The notes beneath the pieces were generated by a model that worked only from the letters and a program-made list of their open reading frames with translations, was not told the origin of the DNA and made no database searches. Below, piece after piece: positions 1-8,316 of a DNA stretch of 31,113 bases. Both the position numbers and the translations under genes were made by a program. This stretch comes from RFTU01 sp046094505 (lineage in GTDB: Bacteria; Pseudomonadota; Gammaproteobacteria; Burkholderiales; Burkholderiaceae_C). The stretch's first letter is position 1. Each line of letters opens with the position of its first letter. The stretch is taken from positions 1 through 31,113 of the forward strand of contig JBJTHN010000075.1 in assembly GCA_046094505.1 (NCBI GenBank). Direction: 5' to 3'.

Positions 1-1370
1 TGGGCCAACTGGGTTTGGCCGGTGCCGCCGCACCTTGGGCCTTGAACCTGGCGGCCATGAGCGAGGCGGCTGCGCAGTCCAGCACCGCCAACGACTACAA
101 GGCCTTGGTGTGTGTGTTCTTGTATGGGGGCAATGACCACTACAACACCATCGTGCCCTTTGATGACATCAACCACGCCAACTATCAGCGCGTCCGATCT
201 GGCATCACCCTGCAGCGCTCTGCCCTGACGCCAAACGCCTTGCCCATCGGAACAGGCGAGGGGTTGGGCTCCACCGTCAATGGCATGGCGCCTGGCCGCC
301 AGGTTGCGTTGGCGCCCGAGCTCAGCGGCTTGGTACCCCTCTTCAACAAGGGCGAGTTGGGTGTGATTTTCAACATTGGCACCCTCGTCCAACCCACCAC
401 CAAGGCTCAATACACCGCGGCCAATGTGCCGCTGCCGCCCAAGCTCTTCTCGCACAACGACCAGCAGTCGGTGTGGCAGAGCTCGAACCCCGAAGGGGCT
501 ACGTCGGGTTGGGGCGGTCGCATGGGTGACCTGTTCCTGTCCAGCAACGGACGCACCACGTTCACCTGCGTGAACGCCAGTGGAAACGCGGTGTTCATGA
601 GCGGCCGCGAAGCGGTGCAGTACCAGGTCAGCACGGCGGGTGCCGTGGCCATGCGGGGACTGGGCGCACCGCTGTTTGGCTCTCAAGCGTGTAGCGCGGC
701 CTTGCGTGAGTTGGTGACCGCGCCCCATACGCATTTGATGAGATCGGAGTATGCGCGCGTGACTTCTCGCGCCCTTGAGGCCCAGGTAGCCTTGTCTTCT
801 GCTTTGGCAGGCATCCGGCCCTTGCAGACGGTGTTCCCGGCTGGAACGCTATCCCAGCAACTCCAAATGGTGGCGCGCATGATTGCGTCGCGGGACCAGT
901 TGTCCGTCAAGCGACAGGTTTTCTTCGTGTCCTTGGGCGGTTTCGACCTCCATGACTACCTCTTGACTCAGCACCCTGGACTGATGTCTCAACTGGGGGA
1001 GTCGCTCAAGTCCTTCCACGCAGCCATGGGCGAGCTCGGCGTGGCCCAGCAGGTCACCACCTTCACCGCCAGCGATTTCGGTCGAACGTTGACGTCCAAC
1101 GGCGATGGCAGTGACCATGGATGGGGCAGCCATCACTTCATCATGGGTGGAGCCGTCCAAGGGGGGCGCTTCTATGGCCGCTATCCCGATGTGGCCGTCA
1201 ACGGCCCCGACGATGTCGGCCAAGGCCGACTGCTGCCCACCACCGGCGTGGACCAGCTGGCCGCCACCTTGGCCACTTGGATGGGCGTGAATGCCAGCGA
1301 CTTGCCCCTGGTGGTGCCCAACATCGTCAACTACAGCGTGCGCGACTTGGGTCTGATGCGGCGGGCGTGA
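1..1370 (+). CDS. DUF1501 family exported protein (5' end outside window)
   Basis: The reading frame is open from base 3, so the true start lies upstream of the window. The first visible residues (small, hydrophobic, ending in Ala-Ala-Gln) look like the end of a signal peptide; DUF1501 proteins usually carry a twin-arginine signal, whose RR motif would be upstream and is not visible. The mature part begins with the family pattern around VFLYGGNDHYNTIVP. Near the C-terminus it has ASDFGRT followed by DHGWGSHHF, the conserved DUF1501 core. DUF1501 proteins resemble the alkaline phosphatase/sulfatase fold, but their reaction is unknown. The stop codon overlaps the start of the DUF1800 gene by one base (TGATG), the usual partnership for these two families, so the two products probably act together in the cell envelope. 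The family call is firm; the function is not known. Confidence 0.9.
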   Translation, partial: GQLGLAGAAAPWALNLAAMSEAAAQSSTANDYKALVCVFLYGGNDHYNTIVPFDDINHANYQRVRSGITLQRSALTPNALPIGTGEGLGSTVNGMAPGRQVALAPELSGLVPLFNKGELGVIFNIGTLVQPTTKAQYTAANVPLPPKLFSHNDQQSVWQSSNPEGATSGWGGRMGDLFLSSNGRTTFTCVNASGNAVFMSGREAVQYQVSTAGAVAMRGLGAPLFGSQACSAALRELVTAPHTHLMRSEYARVTSRALEAQVALSSALAGIRPLQTVFPAGTLSQQLQMVARMIASRDQLSVKRQVFFVSLGGFDLHDYLLTQHPGLMSQLGESLKSFHAAMGELGVAQQVTTFTASDFGRTLTSNGDGSDHGWGSHHFIMGGAVQGGRFYGRYPDVAVNGPDDVGQGRLLPTTGVDQLAATLATWMGVNASDLPLVVPNIVNYSVRDLGLMRRA

Positions 1371-3100
1371 TGGGCTCTCGGCCCGATCAGGGGCAAGCTG
1401 GGCCGGCCATCCTGCGGGGCGGTGTACCCGATGCGCCGCCACCCGCGCCACCCGACGTATGGCGTCGTGCACACGCCGCTGCCACGGTCGGCGCACTGGC
1501 CTTGGCCGGCTGCGCCACGGCACCCGATGCCCCCATACCAACACCGGCCCACCCTGCTGCGGCGCAGGCTGCAGCCCGCCTCACGCCACAACAGGCCTCA
1601 CGCTTTCTGGCCCAAGCGGCCTTTGGCGGCACGCCCGAGTCCATGGCCCGGGTGCAGGCCATCGGCCCCGAGCAGTGGATCGAAGAACAGATCGCCATGC
1701 CGCCCACGCAAGGCCACGTGGCCTGGCTGCACGAGAACGACTACGCGCACGAGCGCTTCCGCAACACCGTGCAGGGCACCGAAAACACCCTGTGGCGCAA
1801 GCTGATCGACTCCCCCGATGCCCTGCGTCAGCGGGTCACGTGGGCGCTGTCTGAAATCTTCGTGGTGTCCATACCCGGTTTGCCCGTGGCCTGGCGCCCC
1901 TTTGTGGCGGCGCACCACATGGATCTGCTGGAGGCCCATGCCTTCGGCCGCTACCGTGATCTCTTGGGTGCGGTCACCTTGTCGCCGGCCATGGGCGTGT
2001 ACCTGAACATGCGCGGCAACCGAAAGGCCGATCCGGCCACGGGCCGTCTGCCCGACGAGAACTATGCGCGCGAGGTGTTGCAACTGTTCTCCATCGGTTT
2101 GCTGGAACTTCGCCCGGATGGCCGGCCGCGCACCGACTGGCGTGGCCGCCCGATCGAAACCTACGACCAGGCCACGGTGGCCGGCCTGGCGCGCGTGTTC
2201 ACCGGCTGGAACCTGGACCGGTTTGACCGCAACCGCCAGGACTGGGCCAGCCGCCCCATGGTCTTCAACCGTGCACAGCACGAGCCCGGTGAAAAACGCT
2301 TTTTGGGCCACACGATTGCAGCCGGCACACCAGGCCCTCAGGCCTTGGAGCAGGCGCTGGATGTGATCGCGGGCCACCGCAATGTGGGGCCCTTCATCGG
2401 CCGGCAGCTGATACAACGCCTGGTCACAAGCAACCCCAGCCCCGCCTATGTGCGCCGCGTGGCGCAGGCCTTCGCCGACAACGGCCAAGGCGTGCGGGGC
2501 GACCTCGGCGCGGTGGTGCGGGCGGTGCTCTTGGACGAGGAGGCCCGACGCGACCCCTCACCGCAGGAGCGAGAGGCCGGGCGGCTGCGCGAGCCCGTCG
2601 AGCGCTTTGTGCAGTGGGCGCGCACCTTTGGGGCCACTTCGAACAACGGCAAGTGGGCCATCGGCATCACCGGCGATGCCGCCACGCGCTTGGGCCAAAG
2701 CCCGCTGCGCGCACCCTCGGTGTTCAACTTCTTTCGCCCCGGCTACCTCCCACCGAACTCGGCGCTGGCTGCGCGTGGCCTGCAGGCCCCGGAGTTTCAA
2801 CTGGTGCACGAATCGTCGGTGGTGGCCTGGGTGAACTTCGCCCAACAGTTCGTGTCCGCAGGCGTGGCCGATGTGAAGGCCGATTACGCACGCGAGCTGC
2901 CCCTGGCCACCGATGCGCAGGCGCTGGTGGCACAGATCGACCTGCTCTTGGCCGCGGGGGCGCTGTCCACCGCGGCGCGCCAGCTGATCACGCAGGCGGT
3001 GCAGTCGATGCCGGCACAGACCCCAGCGCAGCAGCGCCTGCGCGTGCAGGCCGCGGTGCACCTGGTGCTGTGCTCGCCGGACTACCTCGTGGCGGTGTAG
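1370..3100 (+). CDS. DUF1800 family lipoprotein-like protein
   Basis: A 576-residue product from the ATG that overlaps the DUF1501 stop (TGATG). The body matches DUF1800: an N-terminal segment ending RFLAQAAFGGT, then WIEEQI, a helical middle with RQRVTWALSEIFVVS, the ENYAREVLQLFSIGL block, FTGWN, a histidine-containing QHEPGEKRFLG, and a C-terminal PSVFNFFRPGY. A lipobox, LALAGC, places a candidate lipidated Cys at residue 48. That is far from the proposed start, leaving a Pro-rich stretch of about 30 residues before the RR and hydrophobic segment. A shorter start at 1431 lies in another frame and would need a one-base indel (see findings). The role is unknown; the partner is the upstream DUF1501 gene. 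Confidence 0.88.
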   Translation: MGSRPDQGQAGPAILRGGVPDAPPPAPPDVWRRAHAAATVGALALAGCATAPDAPIPTPAHPAAAQAAARLTPQQASRFLAQAAFGGTPESMARVQAIGPEQWIEEQIAMPPTQGHVAWLHENDYAHERFRNTVQGTENTLWRKLIDSPDALRQRVTWALSEIFVVSIPGLPVAWRPFVAAHHMDLLEAHAFGRYRDLLGAVTLSPAMGVYLNMRGNRKADPATGRLPDENYAREVLQLFSIGLLELRPDGRPRTDWRGRPIETYDQATVAGLARVFTGWNLDRFDRNRQDWASRPMVFNRAQHEPGEKRFLGHTIAAGTPGPQALEQALDVIAGHRNVGPFIGRQLIQRLVTSNPSPAYVRRVAQAFADNGQGVRGDLGAVVRAVLLDEEARRDPSPQEREAGRLREPVERFVQWARTFGATSNNGKWAIGITGDAATRLGQSPLRAPSVFNFFRPGYLPPNSALAARGLQAPEFQLVHESSVVAWVNFAQQFVSAGVADVKADYARELPLATDAQALVAQIDLLLAAGALSTAARQLITQAVQSMPAQTPAQQRLRVQAAVHLVLCSPDYLVAV

Positions 3101-3101
3101 T

Positions 3102-4523
3102 TCACAGCTGGAAGATCTTGCCCGGGTTCAGAATGTCTCGGGGGTCCAGCGCACGCTTGAGGGCACGCATCAACGCCAGCGCACCTTCGCCCGCCTCGTC
3201 TTGCAGAAAGCCTTGCTTGTGCAGGCCAATGCCGTGTTCACCCGTGCAGGTGCCTTCCAAGCGCAGCGCGCGTGCCACCAACTGGGCGTTCAGGCGCTCA
3301 GCCGTCTCCCGTTCCTCGGGCAGGCCCGGGTCGATCAGGTAACCCACATGGAAGTTGCCATCACCCACATGCCCCACCAGGAAGTACGGCAGGCCCGAGG
3401 CGTCGGCCTCGGCCACGGTGTCGTTGATGCACTCGGCCAGGCGTGAGATGGGCACGCAGGTGTCGGTGGTCACGCAGCGGCAGCCCGGCTTCATTTGCAA
3501 GGCGGCGAAGTAGGCGTGGTGGCGCGCCGTCCACAGCCGCGTGCGCTCTTCGGGGGTGCTGGCCCACTCGAAGGCCTGGCCTCCGAAACTGTTGGCGATC
3601 TCCTGCACGGTTTGCGCCTGCTCGGCCGTGCTGGTGGGGCTGCCATGGAACTCCATCAGCAACATCGGTGACTCTTGCAGCTGGAGCTTGTCGTGTGCGT
3701 TGACCGCGCGCACCGAGTTCGCATCCAACAACTCCACCCGCGCAATCGGAACCCCCAGCTGAATGGTTTGGATGGTGGTCTGCACGGCCGCATCCACGCT
3801 CGGAAAGGAACACACCGCCGCGGTGATGGACTCGGGCACGGGGTAGAGCTTGAGCGTGACTTCGGTCATCACGCCCAGCGTGCCTTCGCTGCCCACAAAG
3901 AGCCGGGTGAGGTCGTAGCCCGCACTGCTCTTGCGTGCACGCGTGCCGGTCTGCACCACCGTGCCATCGGCGGTGACCACGGTCAGCCCCAACACGTTTT
4001 CGCGCATCGTGCCGTAGCGAACCGCATTCGTGCCGCTGGCCCGCGTGGCGGCCATGCCGCCCAGGGTGGCATCGGCCCCGGGGTCGATGGGAAAGAACAG
4101 GCCACTGTCCTTGATCTCACGGTTGAGCTGCATCCGGGTCACGCCGGCTTGCACCGTCACCGTTTGGTCCTGTGCATCCACGCGCAGCACCTGGTTCATG
4201 CGCGACAGGTCGATGGACACGCCGCCCTGCACCGCCAAGAGGTGACCTTCCAGCGATGAACCAGCGCCGTAGGGAATGACCGGTACGCCATGCAGCGCGG
4301 CCAGCCGCACCACCTGCGCCACCTCCTCGGTGCTTTGGCAGTACACCACCGCGTCGGGCGGTGGCACGTCAAAGGGCGACTCGTCGCGGCCATGCTGCTC
4401 CCGCACCGCGCGTGCCGTCGAGCAGCGGTCACCAAAGGCCGCCTTCAGGGCGTCGATCATGGCCGGCGGCACGGGCCGCGGCTTCAGGATGGGCCAGTGG
4501 GCAAGGTCCAGCGGTGCGTTCAT
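3102..4523 (-). CDS. FAD-linked D-2-hydroxyacid dehydrogenase (D-lactate dehydrogenase, cytochrome type)
   Basis: A 473-residue flavoprotein. The N-terminal half is an FAD-binding-4 (PCMH/VAO) domain, with IPYGAGSSLEGH for the pyrophosphate-binding loop, PIDPGADATLGGM, and RKSSAGYDLTRLFVGSEGTLG. The C-terminal half is the FAD-oxidase C domain, with HVGDGNFHV and GEHGIGLHKQ, and ends in the typical DPRDILNPGKIF. This family oxidises D-lactate or a related D-2-hydroxyacid (glycolate oxidase GlcD is a close relative) and passes electrons to a cytochrome or the quinone pool. GlcE and GlcF partners are absent, which favours a single-subunit D-lactate dehydrogenase. The start was chosen at MNAPLDL, because the upstream open frame runs into the divergent adenosyltransferase gene. 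The exact substrate is not fixed by sequence. Confidence 0.9.
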   Translation of the reverse strand: MNAPLDLAHWPILKPRPVPPAMIDALKAAFGDRCSTARAVREQHGRDESPFDVPPPDAVVYCQSTEEVAQVVRLAALHGVPVIPYGAGSSLEGHLLAVQGGVSIDLSRMNQVLRVDAQDQTVTVQAGVTRMQLNREIKDSGLFFPIDPGADATLGGMAATRASGTNAVRYGTMRENVLGLTVVTADGTVVQTGTRARKSSAGYDLTRLFVGSEGTLGVMTEVTLKLYPVPESITAAVCSFPSVDAAVQTTIQTIQLGVPIARVELLDANSVRAVNAHDKLQLQESPMLLMEFHGSPTSTAEQAQTVQEIANSFGGQAFEWASTPEERTRLWTARHHAYFAALQMKPGCRCVTTDTCVPISRLAECINDTVAEADASGLPYFLVGHVGDGNFHVGYLIDPGLPEERETAERLNAQLVARALRLEGTCTGEHGIGLHKQGFLQDEAGEGALALMRALKRALDPRDILNPGKIFQL

Positions 4524-4616
4524 GGTGTGCAATGTCCCGTGTTCAGGGGCCTGGTGGATCCCGCGCGCCGGCAGGGGCGGCGGCGCCTGGGTGGGCGGGC
4601 CCGTGTGGCGCCGAGG

Positions 4617-4622
4617 TAGTAT
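4617..4622 (+). promoter_or_regulatory. -10-like box before the adenosyltransferase ATG
   Basis: TAGTAT lies 6 bases (CCTGCC) before the ATG at 4629, with no Shine-Dalgarno sequence between. If it is the -10 element, transcription would start at or next to the ATG and give a leaderless mRNA. No good -35 is visible at 16-18 bases. Confidence 0.45.
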
Positions 4623-4628
4623 CCTGCC

Positions 4629-5201
4629 ATGGCCAACCGACTGACACAAATCGCTACCCGCACCGGCGACGATGGCACCACGGGATTGGGCGACGGCACC
4701 CGCGTGCCCAAGCACCATCTGCGCGTGCAAGCCATGGGCGACGTGGACGAACTCAACTCCCAGATCGGGGTGCTGTTGGCCGAACCCTTGCCGGCCGAGG
4801 TGCGCGAGCTCCTGGTCGTGGTCCAGCACGAACTCTTCAACCTGGGCGGTGAGCTGTCGATTCCAGGCTTTGAGTTGCTCAAGGAAGCCGCATTGCTGCG
4901 GCTGGACGAAGCCCTGGAGCATCACAATGCCCAGCTGCCCCGTCTCAAGGAATTCATCCTGCCCGCGGGCACCCGCAGTGCAGCCCTGGCCCATGTCTGC
5001 CGCACGGTGGCCCGGCGCGCCGAGCGCGCGGTGGTGCTGCTGTGCGCGGAAGACCCCACGGTGCGCGCCACACCGCGCCAGTTCCTCAACCGCCTGAGCG
5101 ACCTGATGTTCGTGCTGGCCCGCGTGCTCAACCGCGCCAACCTCGACGGGCTGGGCGGCGACGACGTGTATTGGCAAAGCGAACGCTTGGCCCGCGAGTA
5201 G
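4629..5201 (+). CDS. Cob(I)alamin adenosyltransferase, PduO type
   Basis: A 190-residue protein of the PduO/MMAB-type ATP:cob(I)yrinic acid/cobalamin adenosyltransferase family, which transfers the adenosyl group of ATP to Co(I) to make coenzyme B12. The ATP-binding N-terminus is clear (ATRTGDDGTTGLGDG), followed by VDELNSQIG. The C-terminal helix has RTVARRAERAVV and the end pattern QFLNRLSDLMFVLAR with DVYW. Length is normal for the family. It is divergent from the D-hydroxyacid dehydrogenase, with 105 bases between. No other cobalamin gene is nearby, so it may serve corrinoid salvage or a B12-dependent enzyme elsewhere. The symbol is left open because pduO, cobO and mmaB are used inconsistently for this family. 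Confidence 0.93.
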   Translation: MANRLTQIATRTGDDGTTGLGDGTRVPKHHLRVQAMGDVDELNSQIGVLLAEPLPAEVRELLVVVQHELFNLGGELSIPGFELLKEAALLRLDEALEHHNAQLPRLKEFILPAGTRSAALAHVCRTVARRAERAVVLLCAEDPTVRATPRQFLNRLSDLMFVLARVLNRANLDGLGGDDVYWQSERLARE

Positions 5202-5281
5202 GCCGCTGAGCCGGCGAGCGCCACGCGAAGGAGCGGCCCAGGGTGGCCGCGCTGCAGCCCCCAGCCCCTAGCCCCTGCCGC

Positions 5282-6675
<1,394 letters not shown>

Positions 6676-6679
<4 letters not shown>

Positions 6680-7800
6680 CCCCGGCGCCGTGCCTGAACG
6701 GCTTGGCTGAGGATTTCCAAGACTTGAAGTGAGTGCCCCCACCCAATACAAGCATCGGTAATGCTTCGCCCGTACGCCAGTTGGGCGGGGTTGTCCTTTC
6801 CAGGCGTGAACTTTTGTGCGCCCGCCTGGAGGTGGCTTTCCACCATCACACCGAAGATGGAACGGCTGCCGCCGCTCATCTGCGCCGCCACATCGCGCGC
6901 CACCTCCACTTGCTTTTCGTGCTGCTTGGAGCTGTTGGCGTGGCTGAAATCCACCATCAGGGAGGTTGGCAGCCGGGCCGCTTCAAGCTCTTTGCAGGCC
7001 GCGGCCACGCTGGCCGCGTCGTAGTTGGGGGCCTTGCCGCCCCGCAGGATCACGTGGCAGTCCGGGTTGCCCTTGGTCTCCACAATGGCCACTTGGCCGT
7101 TCTTGTGCACCGACAAAAAGTGGTGGGCGCGTGAAGCGGCTTGGATGGCGTCCAGCGCGATCTTGATGTTCCCGTCGGTCCCGTTTTTGAAGCCGATGGG
7201 CGCGCTGATGCCGCTGGCCAGTTCGCGGTGCACCTGGCTTTCCGTGGTGCGCGCGCCGATCGCGCCCCATGAAATCAGGTCGCCGATGTACTGCGGCGAA
7301 ATCACATCCAGAAACTCGCTGGCCGCCGGCAAGCCCAGCCGGTTGACTTCCACCAGCAGCTGCCGCGCCATGCGCAGCCCTTCGTCGATGCGGTAGCTCT
7401 CATCGAGATACGGGTCGTTGATCAAGCCCTTCCATCCCACCGTGGTGCGGGGCTTCTCGAAGTACACCCGCATCACGATTTCCAGGGTCCCCTTGTAGGC
7501 CTCGCGCTGCTCGCGCAGCCGGCGCGCGTAGTCCACCGCGGCCGCCGGGTCGTGGATCGAGCAGGGGCCCATGATCACCAACAGGCGGTCGTCACGCCCG
7601 TGCAGGATGTTGCTGATGGTGTGGCGGGTGTGACTGACCAGGCCTTCGATGGGCGTGTTGCGCACCGGGAAGAAGCGAATCAGGTGCTCGGGCGGCGGCA
7701 GGGGCATGACGTCCTGGATCCTTTGGTCGTCGGTTTGGCTGGTGCGGTCCGGTGGGCTGGCCCAGCCATCGGCGGGGGTGGGGGTGGACGGCGCGTTCAT
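6676..7800 (-). CDS. aroG: 3-deoxy-7-phosphoheptulonate (DAHP) synthase, class I
   Basis: A 374-residue class I (AroFGH-type) DAHP synthase, which condenses phosphoenolpyruvate and erythrose 4-phosphate in the first step of the shikimate pathway to Phe, Tyr and Trp. Visible landmarks are GPCSIHD at residues 78-84, the PEP/E4P-binding stretch KPRTTVGWKGL, KNGTDG, and MVDFSHANSSK. The start at 7800 has a strong AGGAGG ribosome binding site about 7 bases upstream. A longer open frame to 7956 would translate straight through the terminator hairpin and is rejected. The gene follows a leader peptide and an intrinsic terminator (7855-7988), so it is very likely controlled by attenuation in response to aromatic aminoacyl-tRNA. 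Which amino acid inhibits the enzyme cannot be told here. Confidence 0.96.
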
Positions 7801-7854
7801 CGGGGGCTCCTCCTGAAGGGTGTTCGGTGTGTGTGGGTGGGCAGCGCGTGGGCG

Positions 7855-7884
7855 AAAAAAAACCGCCGGGGCTTCCGGCGGTTT
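7855..7884 (-). terminator. Intrinsic terminator of the aroG attenuator
   Basis: Read on the minus strand, a perfect 10-bp stem (AAACCGCCGG, 7884-7875, with CCGGCGGTTT, 7869-7860) closes a five-base loop. It runs into eight consecutive U residues (7862-7855). It lies between the leader peptide stop and the aroG ribosome binding site, so it can only act on transcripts heading into aroG. Its 5' arm is also complementary to the 3' part of the leader peptide coding sequence, the hallmark of an attenuator. Confidence 0.9.
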
Positions 7885-7950
7885 CTTGGGGGCTTGGCTT
7901 GCGTTTGTGCTGCTTACGCGAGGGCCTCTCCAACCGCCGGGCGGTGCGAG
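7875..7950 (-). promoter_or_regulatory. Attenuator alternative structures (1:2 hairpin and 2:3 antiterminator)
   Basis: Segment 1:2 is a hairpin inside the leader ORF: ACCGC (7945-7941) with GCGGT (7937-7933), plus an outer CTC (7950-7948) with GAG (7930-7928). Segment 2 (CCGGCGGTT, 7940-7932) is perfectly complementary over 9 bases to AACCGCCGG (7883-7875), the 5' arm of the terminator, and can form an antiterminator instead. A ribosome stalled on the aromatic codons (7982-7950) would block segment 1 and leave segment 2 free to pair with 3, so aroG is transcribed. A ribosome that reaches the stop codon covers segment 2, and the terminator forms. Confidence 0.82.
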
Positions 7951-7988
7951 AACCAAAAGTAAGCAAAGAAATACGAAGCGAAGCGCAT
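7914..7988 (-). CDS. Aromatic leader peptide of aroG (24 residues)
   Basis: A short ORF, ATG at 7988 to TAA at 7914. Residues 3-13 read FASYFFAYFWF: five Phe, two Tyr and one Trp in eleven positions. The distal part (SHRPAVGEALA) has no aromatic residue and overlaps segments 1 and 2 of the attenuator. It resembles the Phe and Trp leader peptides of enterobacteria in length, codon clustering and position relative to a terminator, but mixes all three aromatic amino acids, the end products of the pathway that aroG opens. Several aromatic codons are AT-rich (TTT, TAT), unlike the GC-rich neighbours. There is no Shine-Dalgarno sequence; the ATG sits 7 bases after a -10-like box. The peptide itself is probably not functional. 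Confidence 0.82.
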   Translation of the reverse strand: MRFASYFFAYFWFSHRPAVGEALA

Positions 7989-7995
7989 GGCTGGG

Positions 7996-8004
7996 ATGCT
8001 AACA
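7996..8004 (-). promoter_or_regulatory. Candidate extended -10 promoter of the aroG leader
   Basis: On the minus strand TGT-TAGCAT forms an extended -10 (TGn plus a hexamer matching TATAAT at four of six positions). It is followed by CCCAGCC and then the leader ATG at 7988. Transcription would start at or within a base or two of the ATG. No convincing -35 is seen, which fits an extended -10 promoter. Confidence 0.5.
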
Positions 8005-8058
8005 CGCGCGGGCTTGCGCCGCGCTGACGGGCCCGCCCACGGCAAGTTCAGGCGGTGC

Positions 8059-8226
8059 TTACCAGCGGCGGTCCACCGGGAAGGGGCGCTTGCCCGGCGG
8101 GTTGTACAGGTGGTCCATGAAGGCCATCCAGTGCTCGGTGCGCCGCATGGCGCACTGGGCACCGAAGCCCGCCACCACCAGGGCGGCCAGGCCGAACAAG
8201 ATGAAAAAGACGATCCCGAAGCTCAT
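8059..8226 (-). CDS. Small single-pass membrane protein, unknown function
   Basis: A 55-residue product. Residues 2-22 (SFGIVFFILFGLAALVVAGF) form one membrane segment. After it comes a short basic, aromatic cytoplasmic or periplasmic tail with CAMRRTEHWMAFMDHLY and PPGKRPFPVDRRW. I do not recognise the family. The ATG at 8226 was chosen over an in-frame TTG 24 bases earlier, because the hydrophobic segment starts directly after it. It lies upstream of the aroG leader on the same strand with no clear terminator between, so read-through into the leader region is possible. Codon use and the clean membrane helix support a real gene; function cannot be inferred. Confidence 0.6.
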   Translation of the reverse strand: MSFGIVFFILFGLAALVVAGFGAQCAMRRTEHWMAFMDHLYNPPGKRPFPVDRRW

Positions 8227-8316
8227 GTCGAGGCCCCATGCAGGAAACAAAGGCGCGATTGTTGGCCCAAGCCGATACCGCAGTGGCGCCGTGGGTGTCT
8301 GGCCTGCGGCATGCCC

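Noticed and set aside
849..1544. Minus-strand open frame of 231 codons across the DUF1501/DUF1800 junction
   Set aside because: It is rich in His, Arg, Gly and Pro, as expected of the antisense of a GC-rich gene, and has no recognisable domain.
1598..2488. Minus-strand open frame of 296 codons inside the DUF1800 gene
   Set aside because: Antisense shadow of a well-supported coding sequence with biased composition and no motif.
5233..5250. GCGGCC/GGCCGC hairpin between the adenosyltransferase gene and dbpA
   Set aside because: Only 6 bp with no U tract in very GC-rich sequence. It could terminate either convergent gene, but the evidence is too weak to list it.
7801..7956. In-frame upstream extension of aroG
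   Set aside because: It would translate through the terminator hairpin and U run, has no ribosome binding site, and the AGGAGG before 7800 marks the true start.
8227..8250. TTG start extending the small membrane protein by eight residues
   Set aside because: The extension places Pro, Trp and Asp in front of the membrane helix and has no better ribosome binding site than the ATG.
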